This document shows, piece after piece, positions 32,885 through 43,799 of a stretch of DNA of 64,000 nt; the stretch's first letter is position 1; each line of letters begins with the position of its first letter. The position numbers and the translations under genes are program-made. The stretch is taken from positions 19,697,067 to 19,761,066 of the forward strand of contig OW804094.1 of the NCBI GenBank assembly GCA_942159475.1. Direction: 5' to 3'. Under the pieces are notes generated by a model. It did not search any database and was not told where the DNA came from. It saw nothing but the letters and a program-made list of their open reading frames with translations. This DNA is from Sthenelais limicola (lineage: Eukaryota > Annelida > Polychaeta > Phyllodocida > Sigalionidae).

Positions 32885-32980
32885 GTTGTAGGGGGGGCCT
32901 GGTGTATGCGTTCTTAGGGACAAACTTCGGCTCCGCCTCTGTTTGTCCCTAAGAACGCATACACCCCCCCCCCCTACAAC
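32885..32980. repeat. Long foldback (arms about 40 bp, 15-nt loop)
   Basis: The arms GTGTATGCGTTCTTAGGGAC...and complement (32902-32925 with 32941-32964) match for 24 bp. A G-tract then faces a C-tract, and GTTGTAG (32885-32891) faces CTACAAC (32974-32980). Confidence 0.9.
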
Positions 32981-33149
32981 GTCAGGTTCTAATCGCCCAA
33001 CAGAGTTTAGACTCTCCTTAATTTACTCTCGTTGGTACAATGACGTTTGATATTAAAATTACTTCGTATTTCCAATCTTGGTTATCAGGCTCCGAGCTGT
33101 AATGAAGTAGGGAGTTTAGAAATTCTAATAATATTCATGGTCTAACGAT

Positions 33150-34126
33150 AATGTGATGAGTCTCAGGCAAGATGGAAATTCCAGAGCCTCGCAGCCCTAC
33201 CAGAACATGTCATAATTCTTAAAGGGACAAACCAGGAAGATGTTGAAACATATAAATATCTGGGTGCAACTATAGATGAGTCATTGAAGTTCAAAGAACA
33301 CCTAAGACAAACAAATGTACTAATTAATAAATGCTGGCAATTCTCAAAGCTTCGAGAAAAACTGACCAAAACAACCCTTCTTATGGATTATAAAGTTATG
33401 GTTTTGCCCTTATTAGATCAGGGATATATATGTCTAGAATCACATGCATTAGCAGACCTACATAGGCTCCAGATACTACACAATAGAATATTAAAAATTA
33501 TATTTGAATCCCGCCTAGAGAAAGTGTTAAGGATCTACATGTAGAAAAAAGGCTCCTCCCCTCAAATACCGTAGAAGGTTACATTTGCTTCAGATGGGCC
33601 ATAGAATTGCACAAAACCCTACAAACATTGTCTACGATTAATTAACACTAGAAATTTGTAGAAGGTAGGAAAATTATAAAACATACGCCTCCAAAAAACG
33701 AACAAATTAGAAAGTCAAGTTTTAATAGAATTCCATACTCATGGAATAAATTTCCTACTGTGGCCCATCTGACACTTGATAAACAACGATTCAAGAACCT
33801 AGCCAGGTCCACCCTAATTTGGAATAATGAATATTTCATCCGAATAATTATGTATCTTACCCCCATTTGTATTGTTAACTCGAGTATAACATACTGTAAT
33901 AGCTTAACCATATTCTTGATTACTGTAATAGATTAAACAAGCATACATGTAATAGTAGAGAGCTGACAGCCTTCATCGAACGCTGCAGTATTGTTCTCTA
34001 TTACATCACCAGATTGTAAGATAAGCATGAGGGGCAAGAATACCTCCCAATTGCCGGAGACACTCCCTTGATTGCAGTCATTGACTGAAATAAAACATTT
34101 TTCTATTCTATTCTATTCTATTCTAG
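33150..34126 (+). pseudogene. LINE 3' fragment with (TTCTA)n tail
   Basis: Frame pieces show the RT C-terminal pattern VETYKYLGATIDESLKFKEH, LMDYKVMVLPLLDQG and LQILHNRILKIIF, then after frame breaks YRRRLHLLQMGHRIAQNP and RIPYSWNKFPTVAH. It ends in AATAAAACA and a (TTCTA)n run at about 34101-34125. The RT core is absent. It is closest in pattern to the LINE at 16.6-21.3 kb. Confidence 0.78.
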
Positions 34127-34750
34127 TTAATTTTGGTAATTTTAGAATAATTATGATTTTGAATGCTGAATTTGGCAGTGTTTGTATTTTTTTTAGTCGG
34201 GCTTGTGCCGACAAGCCATAAAACAAGTCTCCATAATCTATAATCGGTATGATTATGATTATTATGATAAGCCCTGCTAGAGGAGAGTGCTAACTATCTT
34301 TCTGTGTTTTTCCTTATTTAAAATGAAATATAAAAAAATAGCGATGATTTAGCTGACATGTTAATTGAGACCTTAAAAAGATGGCATTACATGGTACATA
34401 AAATATGCACTGAGATGGAGGGGCAGGACATGTATGTATCAAGCTCCGCTACACACTTTTGTTCTTTATGAGTCTAATAATGTTAAAGTATAGGTGAAAA
34501 TTATAAGCAGTTGATAGAAGTTGACTGGTAGGGAACGGTTGTGTCCACTGGGGTCGTGAGCTACAAGGGTAATAGGCTGGTTCAGCTAGTCTAACCTAGA
34601 CGTAAAGGTCGTTGTGCCCACCATTCATTAATGCTAGATCCAGAAATAATTGAAGGGAGTGTAGCAACGTAATAGGTGAGTGAGTGAGATTGGTTGCTTT
34701 ACGCTTACACATTGAAGGTTATATCAAGGGCGGGAGAGCTGAGAGGGAGG
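34127..34750. other. Intergenic, no gene seen
   Basis: No long ORF or recognised repeat. Confidence 0.45.
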
Positions 34751-34753
34751 CAG

Positions 34754-35121
34754 TTTATGATCTTACCTAGGAAATAGAGATAGAGAAGAAGGGAGAGAGA
34801 GATAGAGAAAAGAGACAGAAAGGCACTTTATGGTCTTACCCAGGAAATAGAGATAGAGAAGAAGGGAGAGAGAGAGACAGAGAAAAGAGACAGAAAGGCA
34901 CTTTATGGTCTTACCCAGGAAATAAAGATAGAGAAGAAGGGAGAGAGAGACTGAGAAAAAGAGACAGAAAGGCACTTTATGGTCTTACCCAGGAAATAGA
35001 GATAGAGAAGAAGGGAGACAAAGACTGAGAAAAAGAGACAGAAAGGCACTTTATGGTCTTACCCAGGAAATAGAGATAGAGAAGAAGGGAGACAAAGACT
35101 GAGAAAAAGAGACAGAAAGGC
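34754..35121. repeat. Minisatellite, five units of 73-75 bp
   Basis: Units begin TTTATGGTCTTACCCAGGAA at 34754, 34827, 34902, 34976 and 35050. Each continues with GAGATAGAGAAGAAGGGAG and an AGACAGAAAGGCA end. The first unit is the most diverged. Each unit contains CTTACCCAG, which looks like a splice acceptor. The array ends about 45 bp before the first coding exon of the dioxygenase-like gene. Confidence 0.92.
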
Positions 35122-35169
35122 ATATATAACAATACATCTATTTTTATTTTTCCCTCCTTATAGAAAACA

Positions 35170-38100
35170 ATGAGTGAATCGGCAGAGATGATAGACCGAC
35201 TTTTGGATAACTTTGGAGGCACATGGCCACCCAAACCTGAGTTTACAGAATGGCCAGGATGCTGGTTGCCTTTTGCACATATTTGTGATGAAATGTCTAC
35301 AAATCTACTCACATGGAATAATCCAGCAAAGTTTAGAAAGTACTTGGAATATGAGTTCAGCCACCATGTAAGTAGTCAGTTATATTTATAAATGCTTGTT
35401 TTCCCTTCCCTTTCGCTTGTTGCTTGTTATCACCCAATTTATTTCCATCATAGGAAGAAATTTTGCATTCAAAAGTGACCAAGGACGACTATCAAAAGCG
35501 TTTGGCCCATTCTTCTTGAAGTAAAACCGAAACATCCTCAAATTTTATTCATTTTAGTATTTTCAATATGGTTCCTAAACTCATGGAAGTCTCCTTGAGA
35601 TCGCAAATTCTAGGATGGTACTGCCTAGGAAAAGAATTAAGAATATTAGATTAAGAAGATTTAAAAGGTTTTAATTTTCTGTCTCCACTTCTTCATTGAA
35701 ACCGAAGATTGATTTTCTCACAACATAAACACGCCAACAGTTTGTTTTAACATAACATACTTTGGCTTTTTTTCTTTGAAAGCAAGAATACATATTGAAC
35801 ATAACTTAATCGTTTAGCAATTATTATCTGCCGTCACATCGTTACAGTTTTAGTACTACAGTCTATACATCTGTTCTATATTATCCATTCTCTTCAACCA
35901 TTTATTGCTTCTCTGGTAAATTCAGCATTATACTTTAGGGAATGATATCTAGTTTTGATTTCATTTAGAAAGGCTTTAAAGACAATAATTATTGTTCTCG
36001 TGGAACAACTTCTGCCTATGGATATAATGTTTTGCCATCTGTATAATCCAATTAATAAACCAGCTGTACCTATTTTTTTTCTAAATATCCTAATAATATA
36101 TCGCAATTACGTATACCACCAGCCACTACAGGTCTTAACACCTCTTTCCTATTAGATTCTTCACACATTTTAGTCCAAAATGCACTGGTTCGTTGGCATG
36201 TTACAAAAAGTGGCATAAATCATCTCTTTCCTCACAAAATGAGCATATATATATCGTTGAAATACAGAGATATTTCTTTTTCATCTGCTGTATTCAAACC
36301 TGCCAAATTATTCATTTCAGAGTACCCCAGAATCGTAATATTGTCAGTAAACTCGTTGAACGAGAGACTTCTAGCATGGTTCTGCCAAGAAATAAAGATA
36401 AATTCAGAGGTTAACAGATAACCTCCGGTTGTCATTAAATACTCGAATTATGTTTGCTTAATTTCAATATTTTCGATTAAGCTGGAAATGTAGCTTGAAC
36501 GCATTATATGCTATTATTTTTCTAGATAAATCTAGAAGCAGTTATGGCTGAAATTGAAGCTCGTGTATTTAGTTATGATCCAAAGTTGTTTGGTTTCCTG
36601 GGATGCCTTGCAGTTCTGAAGAATGCCTACAGATGGGGTTGCCTACCAGCCACTCTAGAAGAGCAGGCAAGGACTACCCTAATCTTCCCTGAAATCCTTG
36701 ACAAACCAGTTACAAGGGTATGTATGTAATGTTAGCAGTTGCCTATGAGTCAGATTTTCTCAAAATGTACAATCAACAGCTCTACAAATTTGGTAACTAT
36801 TGTTAAATTAGACAGAATTTGTTTAAATAATGGGTGTATCAGAGTATCTTTGGCATTGTGATGATTAAAAATATCTCTTTCATTGTGTTAAACTGCATTT
36901 TGAAAGTCACTTTTCACTTAAATATAGGTTACCTGAAAGGATTGGTGAAGGTGAATTGTACATTTTCTAACGATCTGACCCATAAGACTTTGATTATTTC
37001 TATGAAATGTATTGAGGTAAAATTGATTATCACTTGTATATCGTTGGTCCTGGTAGATGATGTAGGTTTGGTGGTAGGTAGGAAAAGGCCCTAATTTTAG
37101 TTTTTTTATCATCACTAGCTTTTCGGACTGATTTAACTTTCACTTTTATAAAAGACCCCTGAAGAAGCCAAAACCAAAGGCGAAACGCGTAGGGTCGCAA
37201 AATAAAATGCTCCAATAGAATTGAAATGAGTTTTATTTCAGTTCAGTTGACTTCAATCTTTATAATTAATTTGTATCACTAGCTATACAGAGGTATAACA
37301 AGTCACCGGTGAAAGGGAATAACATAAATATAATTAATTTTAATAACACAATACTGCACACAATTAACCCAGTCAGTAGAGCATCATTAGACACCAATGT
37401 GTACATCTCCAATAATTTTTTATTTTCTTTGACTGTGTATGGATGCACGGCGTCAATGATCATTTAAAATCTCACATCATCTTTCTCAAATCATTCATTG
37501 TTTTACCTTATACCCAAAAAGGAAAAAGGTTTACCTGTATAATATTATGTGACGCATCAGAATGATTGACTTATTTGAATGTGCTATCAATTTAATTACG
37601 TAATTAATTAGACTAGTTAATGTATGATTTCATAAAGTAATTTGTATTATTATTATTATCTAATTATGTTTATATTGCCTGAAAATGTTTTACTTGATAC
37701 ACGAGCTTATGAATAAAAACAAACAAACAGACAATAGTGATATCGCTATTTAACACCATCATATGTGATGTGTTTCAGGAAAATGAGTGACAAGCCGCAA
37801 AATTGACATTTTTCAAAGTGTTGTATTCACAAGATTTCTTTTTAAAAATCTTCTTTTGTAAAATGTTTTGAATCTGGGTATCAAATATCAGGACATTTTA
37901 ATAAATATATCCTTGCATTTTGAAGGTCTTCATATGGAGTATATATTTAGCTACTTTACTAGTCCATGTCCACCAAGAAATATTGCAAACTTCTTTACAA
38001 AAATAAAAGTATCAAGCATAGAACTAGAAACACTTCTCAGACCCTGAATGTCTGGAGCAGCTCATGAGGTAATTGCTCTCATGATATTGTCCTAGTCCTT

Positions 38101-39016
38101 TATGAATTGTATGCATTGTATTTTCAAATGTATTAATGTGTGGTTCACTTACTTCCAGATATGCAACCACTATGGTATCAAGGAAGTTAGCCATGTATTC
38201 TGTCTCATGTTTGCCAACACAATCTATGATCCAGAGGATCCAGAGCTACCAGTAAAAACCAGGTTTCATTTCAACATAAACAAAGATATACTTGAGACAG
38301 AGGAGAATTTCTATGTTTTATTCACCCACTCAGAAGTGGCTTTCAAGGCAGCCCTTTTAGCTATGAGAGATTACATGGAAGTCACCAACCTGGCTAAACA
38401 GTCCAGAGAAAATGCAATCTCCCTTGTAGAAAAACGTGTGGAGCATTTGAAAATTTTATCGGCCTCCTTCCGGAAAGTAGGCACAGTTTTCATGCAGTAT
38501 GCTGTTGAGAAGAAGATCAAGGAAAAGTACTGGTCACAGTATGTACAGAGTCCAGCAACTTGGGGACTTGACGGCAATGGTGGAGCAAGCGGTGAAGAGA
38601 ACATCATCTTCCAGACCCTTGACGAGTTTCTACAGGTTCCCGGAAAAGGGTTTATGTATGAGAACAAGTCATGGGGATGTGAAAACATGCCAACAGGGAT
38701 GAGAGACGTTCTCAAAGCCCTTCGTACTGACATGCCAGATGGTCGTTTTGACAGTTTCCTTAACCTGCCCAAAGAAGACCATGTTCTGGATGCCAAGAAT
38801 GCCATCTTGAATGCAGTTTACTTATGGAGACTAAACCATGCCCATGTTGCTAGACGCTATCTGAAAGGATGTGTCACGTTAGCAAGCAGTTTAGAGAAGA
38901 AAATGGATTTGAGTCAAGGAAATCTAGCGGAAGTGACGTATGATCACCTGCGGGACAGGGCAAGAGAAGTGGCTGCCCAGATGACGAAGAATAAAGACAA
39001 ATCAATTAACAAATAA
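35170..39016 (+). CDS. Indoleamine 2,3-dioxygenase-like haem protein (three coding exons)
   Basis: Coding exons are 35170-35367, 36526-36717 and 38159-39016. Both introns are GT-AG in phase 0 (donors GTAAGT and GTATGT), giving 415 aa, the usual IDO length of about 400. An acceptor (CCCTCCTTATAG, ending 35163) just before the ATG suggests a separate 5' UTR exon. Motifs follow the IDO order: a proline/tryptophan-rich start (TWPPKPEF, WLPFAHICDEM); LPATLEEQ; ENFYVLFTHSEVAFKAALLA in the place of the helix following the N-terminal domain; NGGASGEENIIFQTLDEFLQ for the family's G-S-G...Q-LD loop; a diverged MPDGRFDSFL for MPxxHRxFL; and WRLNHAHVARRYL, whose His (about residue 357) sits where the haem-ligand His lies. 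IDO opens the indole ring of tryptophan. Key loop residues differ, so substrate and activity are uncertain. The homology call rests on motif order by eye. Confidence 0.62.
35368..36525 (+). other. Intron 1 of the dioxygenase-like gene
   Basis: 1158 bp, AT-rich, with no recognised repeat family or nested gene. Confidence 0.7.
36744..36984 (+). repeat. Family-A element in intron 2 of the dioxygenase-like gene
   Basis: It begins TATGAGTCAGATTTTCTC and ends GATCTGACCCATAAG, 26 bp after the exon 2 donor. Confidence 0.88.
37154..37196 (+). ncRNA. Hammerhead-ribozyme-like motif
   Basis: The order matches a hammerhead: stem I strand GACCC, core CTGAAGA (fits CUGANGA), short stem II GCC/GGC with a 9-nt loop, GAAA, a palindromic ACGCGT as a minimal stem III, cleavage triplet GTA at 37189-37191, then GGGTC pairing with GACCC. 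One extra A sits between core and stem II. Hammerheads with tiny stem III are known from Penelope-like retroelements. No reverse transcriptase is adjacent here. Activity is untested. Confidence 0.45.
37767..38052 (+). repeat. Family-B element, right end missing, intron 2
   Basis: Intact left terminus GATGTGTTTCAGGAAAATGA. The copy stops at CTTCTCAGACCCTGAATGTC, about 105 bp before the last coding exon. Confidence 0.82.
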
Positions 39017-39076
39017 ACTAACAAATAAATTAACAAATGAATTAACAAATGAATTAACAAATAAATTAACAAAAAA
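39003..39076 (+). repeat. 12-bp tandem repeat overlapping the stop codon
   Basis: Units of (A)ATTAACAAAT(A/G)A repeat about six times. The first unit encodes the last residues (INK) and stop of the dioxygenase-like gene. Confidence 0.88.
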
Positions 39077-39109
39077 ACAGTTTTGTAACATGTAGTCTTC
39101 AAAAAGGAT

Positions 39110-39133
39110 TCATTATTATTATTATTATTATTA
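39110..39133. repeat. (TTA)n microsatellite
   Basis: Eight trinucleotide units. Confidence 0.9.
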
Positions 39134-39304
39134 CAAGTTGAACCATACTAACTGTATATAGAATGACAGACACACACACCAAGCTCTGTATGTGTGAAAA
39201 TGCGTTGTTAAGGACACGTTACAAATGTATGTGGCAGTAGGTGACGTTTAATACGTCCTAAAATATTGCGTCCTGATCGGTATAGTTGTTGACAAAAATG
39301 TCTG

Positions 39305-39855
39305 GATGAAAGGCAGGCCAGAAACACTAATAATACAAATTCAGGAACATATTTTATATCAAATTAAAGCTTGGGTGATTTCCTGTCCAATAACCCATGC
39401 TGTTTGGTGGTCAGTTCTACGAAATATCTTAAAAAAATCGAGCAAACCCGCCGATTATGAGTGCCGCAAAATCCCTTTCGATAATACAGTATTCCCACTA
39501 TTACTCTCCCTCCCTCCGCTTGTGCTAAGCTGTTACCTTGTGTTACACTGACAGCTGCATGGGAGGAAGTCAGCTACTGGAATAGCAGTAGAGATGGCAG
39601 CCATAGCAGCAGACAGATCGAAGCTTGACTTAGAACATGTTTTGGTGAAAGTCATGCTAGAATGTCTAATAATACGAATTCAGAAGCATACTTTATATCA
39701 AATTAAAGCTTGGATGATTTTCAGTCTGATGGTGTGTCCTGTTTGGTGGTCAGTTGTACAAAAAGACTTGACAATCGAGCGAAACGGGCGATTACATGTC
39801 TGGGAATACAAAAGTAGGCCCTTTGAAATACAGCGGGAAAAACGAGAATCCGAAA
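39305..39855 (+). repeat. Diverged tandem duplication, unit offset about 345 bp
   Basis: 39320-39490 and 39665-39840 share TTATATCAAATTAAAGCTTG, TGTTTGGTGGTCAGTT and later phrases. Both copies keep the same frame open (ILYQIKAWVI / TLYQIKAWMI, VWWSVL / VWWSVV). Whether it codes is unknown; there is no recognised domain. Confidence 0.65.
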
Positions 39856-40108
39856 GTAGTACACATATCCATAAACAAGTGTTGTTTGGCAAGAAAGTAG
39901 TTCTGTGTTCAAAGTGTAATTAAACAATAAAACCCTACTTTATTATTGATAAATGTACCCATATATTGAACCCAACCTAACAACGATTCACTCCCTCCAA
40001 ATTGATATGATATTAATCCACTTCATCATGAAAAACAGCATTATTAATATTTCTATGACGATTATACAGTTTGTAAATGATTGGAAACTACTTCAAAGAC
40101 TCCAATGT

Positions 40109-40323
40109 GATGTGTTTCAGGAAAATGAGTCACAAGTCGCAAAATTTCTTTTTCAAAGAGATCTATTCACAAGATGTCTTTGTTGGAATTCTTGGGGTAT
40201 CTAGTGCTTGAGGATCTGGCATATTTCAAGACTGTGTATCAAATATATTCTTGCATTTCTAAGGTTATCTCATACATTATTTAGTATATTCATTTCTTGC
40301 GACTTGCGACTCATTTTCCTGAG
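40109..40323 (+). repeat. Family-B element, internally deleted, both termini
   Basis: GATGTGTTTCAGGAAAATGA at the left and GCGACTCATTTTCCTGA at the right, only 215 bp apart. About half the usual interior is missing. Confidence 0.85.
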
Positions 40324-41084
40324 TTGTCAAGCCAGAGTGAAGGAGATCTGGGGAGGTTAATTTGAACAAGAAGCAAGAATTCTTGAAAAACTTGAATAAG
40401 ATATTATGTCACACCCATTTTATGCTAACAAATTACCTCATTAGCTTACATATTATCAATATAAATTAGTAGCATTAATAATATCCATAAATGTATAATC
40501 ATTAACATAACCATGTCATATATATCTATATACATGTTTCATTGATAATTGCTAGTGAAGAATAAAAGATACCCACAAAATATTACTTTGGGAATTATTC
40601 CTATCATTTACTGTTATTGCAACTCATTTGTATTTAACTTGAATGACCATGATCATGCAATTGTCTCTAGTAAAATGTATTTTTTACTACTCTCTTGCCT
40701 CTTGCGCTCATGTAGTAACTTGCCTCTTATAAATCGAGTGAAACCAAACCAGAATTGGTGTTAGCCGGATTGGTAATGATCTGTATTGATCAACTAATTA
40801 AAATCTCAAAGAATATTGAGCTTTAAGTATTTTCTACCAATTTTATGTTGCTTGTACAAGCACGCTATTTCTTGAAGTGAATAATTAAATATTCGCTCGT
40901 TGTAACGTATAGTAATGTACCTTACTATTATGAACCACACCCTAGTCGTTAGATAATTACTCTATAATATAAATGAATCATAATAATTATATTCAAGTTA
41001 GGGTAACAGCAGGAAGAAATATGTTGATAAACTTTGACACATAAGCATGTCAACCCATTTGTCATTTTCACTGTAACTAAATAT
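40324..41084. other. Intergenic, no gene seen
   Basis: AT-rich with chance ORFs. Confidence 0.45.
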
Positions 41085-41118
41085 TGACAAATAAAAGACT
41101 TTCTATTCTATTCTATTC
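41085..41118 (+). repeat. LINE 3' tail remnant
   Basis: AATAAAAGACT followed by TTCTATTCTATTCTATTCT, the same tail as at 34101. The LINE body is not recognisable upstream. Confidence 0.6.
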
Positions 41119-41304
41119 TCTAAAACCAAGAAGACAACCCCTGGGACTCCCCAACTCCAGAACAGTATACCGCTCAAGTGATTATTATTTTAATAGTTTG
41201 GTTATATTTCTCAAGATCTGTACGCCTATTATTGTTTTTATATTTAGCTGGATAAAGGATTGTCACAAAAACGGCAGTATAGCCTCCCTCCCACCATGCC
41301 ACTT

Positions 41305-41331
41305 GCCGAAGCCTTGAAGGCAGGCTTCGGC
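41305..41331. repeat. Perfect 9-bp hairpin
   Basis: GCCGAAGCC and GGCTTCGGC around a 9-nt loop, with a palindrome TCTGCAGA just after. Confidence 0.7.
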
Positions 41332-42533
41332 CGTTTTCGTCTGCAGACGTTTAGCTTTGAGATGTCTGCTAAGGTTGTATGGGTTCAACCAACCCAATGA
41401 CCAGCAGACATTAAGATTTTAGCAAAAGAATATATATTTCGTTACCTTTTTAATGGAATAAATGATAATCCCGGGTTTTCTACCTGCACAAAGAGCCTAT
41501 AAACTTTGTTTTTCTGATCGGAGGGCTTCCCCAGTCTGCCGCTATATATGACATCATTGTATCCATGGTCATGTGACCGCATGTCTTGATCTGTTTGGCT
41601 TAGAGTCGCAGTGGCTTCTTCCCATCTACATCTTGTTATGGCGGCCATTGTTGACAGCCCTCGATTCGAATATGCGGTTAGCGATAACTTTTTAATTATT
41701 CAGTAAATGACATATGTTCCCATTTGGACCTTGCTCCCCTTGACTCACTCTAGCTTCTGGGATCGGTTTGAAAGTTCCAGAAAAAAAAAAGCATTAAAAC
41801 AGGTCTTCGGAAGGCAGTGTCAGTATACTATCGTTCCCCTTTCGTGCTGTCCACCGGCCACGTGAGTTGAGTATCATAGAAAAGCTATTCCTGCTAGGAA
41901 TAGCGGTAGGTGGTGCTCGTCCAGAGCTATTTTTAGACAACTACACTTTTATGGTACACATACTATATGAATATTTTTATAGTACCCCCCTTAAAGCATC
42001 TCTCATATGGAAAGTGCTTATAATGAATATATATAAATATTATAACATTTTTATTCCAATACATTTCATACATATGACGATTTACATAAATTGTATACAC
42101 CTGGGTGAATCATGGAATGTTGTAACTATTATTATACTGATGAAATATTTCTTTTCAATGGATTGTCATGATAAGAGTATGTAGACGCCCGAAAGTCTAT
42201 TCCGATGTAGTCTGATGATGCTCCTCATTCTGCACTTGATCTAAATTTGCCTCTTTTAACTTTTAAAGAAAGAATTGATTTAATGCTTTATCTTTAATTT
42301 TGATATCTTAGTAACACATCTTTGTCGACCTTTGTTCGATGGTAAAATTGTATTAGTATTATAACTTGTTTTCTCATTAGCTTCAACTGAGAACATTGTG
42401 TATCACATAACGTTTGGCTAAATAAAATGATTTAAATACAAAAAATACATATATTTCATTGTATCGAAACAGGGTGAAACATCCGTTACATTTAGGTTTT
42501 CCAGACGACCCTAAATAAGTTTACATGTTTAAT
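41332..42533. other. Intergenic, no gene seen
   Basis: Nothing recognised beyond short ORFs. Confidence 0.45.
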
Positions 42534-42745
42534 ATTTGGGTCAGATTTTCAGAAAATGCACAATCTACGGTTCTACACATCTACCAAATTCTGCAAAAAT
42601 GATAAACTGATAAATACTAGGTATATCTGAGTATATTCTGTATTGTATTCATTCAATAAATCTGTCTGGTTATGTTGAACTGTATTTTGAACCTGATTTC
42701 CGTCCTAAATTTGGGTCATCTCAAGGGATCGGTAAAGGTGAATTG
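42534..42745 (+). repeat. Family-A element, right terminus lost
   Basis: TTGGGTCAGATTTTCAGAAA at the left. It is cut at GGTGAATTG where the next A copy begins. Confidence 0.85.
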
Positions 42746-42964
42746 TGGGTCAGATTTTCAAAGAATGTACAATTGGCAGCTGTACACATGTAGTAAATTC
42801 TGCTAAATCAGGCTGCAATTTGTTCAATACTAGGAAAGTATATTGAACTGTATTTTGAACTTTATTTTCGTCTGAAATTTGGATTATTTCAGAGGATTGG
42901 AGAAGTTGAATTGTACATTTTCTGAAAATCTGACAGTTGTATATTTTCTGAAGATCTGACCCAT
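42746..42964 (+). repeat. Family-A element with duplicated right terminus
   Basis: TGGGTCAGATTTTCAAAG at the left. Two successive right ends (ATTTTCTGAAAATCTGACAG and ATTTTCTGAAGATCTGACCC) lie within 35 bp, and about 60 bp of the interior is deleted. Confidence 0.82.
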
Positions 42965-43094
42965 TTGTTGGCAGACGTCACCATGCCTTTGCGATTAATT
43001 ATTACCTATCGTCGAGGTGTGGCACCATTTACAATAAGCTTTGTGATAGGCCTCTGCAATACCCGGGCATGTCGTGAAGGCCTGTTGCGACCCT

Positions 43095-43342
43095 TATATT
43101 GGTCAGATTTAAAGAAAATGTACAAATGGCAGCTGTATACATTTAGTAAATTCTGCTAACTTATAGGCTGCAATTTGGTCAATACTAGGTAAATTCGAGT
43201 ATATTCGGCGTTGCATCGATTGTAGCTTTCTGTTTGATTAGGTTGAACTGTGTTTTGAACTTTATTTTTGTCTGTAATATGGGTCATTTCAGTGGATTGG
43301 TGGAGGTGAATTGTACATTTTCTGTAAGTCTGACCCATATAT
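43095..43342 (+). repeat. Family-A element, full length
   Basis: TATATTGGTCAGATTTAAAG to GTAAGTCTGACCCATATA. Confidence 0.88.
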
Positions 43343-43529
43343 TGCGACATGTGTGGCACCGGCTTAATCTTAAACATTTGTGATGGTATTGAATGACTGT
43401 ATGATTAATGAATGCTTATTTTCTGATTGATCTATTTAGTCAAGGAGATCTGGGATTCCACCAAGGACTATAATTGCAACAGAAGGTTTCTAAAATTTAG
43501 GTGAGGGAACATGCCCAAAATTATTTCCA

Positions 43530-43556
43530 GTGGTAGTGGTAGTGGTAGTGGTAGTC
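43530..43556. repeat. (GTAGTG)n short tandem repeat
   Basis: AGTGGTAGTGGTAGTGGTAG, about four units. Confidence 0.85.
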
Positions 43557-43761
43557 CTGGTGGGTGAGTTGTGTAGAACTACTTCACGTTAACATTGAAC
43601 TTATATAAAAGTACATCAGTTATTTTATGTTTTGGGCTCATGTCATGGACAGTAGGTTGAGGAGAGTATGGCTTTATATCGGGTTGGGCCGGAGGAGTAT
43701 AGATGAGTTCATTGAAAAAAAACATAATAAACTTGTTTTCAAACAAAGAAAATGATTGAAA

Positions 43762-43797
43762 CTCTAGCTTTCGGGCTAACTGGCCCTTCTTCAGGAG
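43762..43797 (-). ncRNA. Second hammerhead-like core, degenerate
   Basis: The minus strand has CTGAAGA, an extra A, stem II GGGC/GCCC with a 6-nt loop, GAAA, GCTA and GAG. The flanking stem I is only about 3 bp (CTC with GAG). It shares the extra A with the motif at 37154. Confidence 0.28.
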
Positions 43798-43799
43798 GA

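Noticed and set aside
34763..35312. Leu/Ser/Tyr-rich repeated proteins on the minus strand
   Set aside because: They are translations of the 74-bp minisatellite and its edge; no start context or conserved domain.
38371..38805. 144-residue minus-strand frame
   Set aside because: Shadow of the long last exon of the dioxygenase-like gene.
42746..42964. Separate new element with two right termini
   Set aside because: Best explained as a family-A copy with a local duplication of its right end after an internal deletion.
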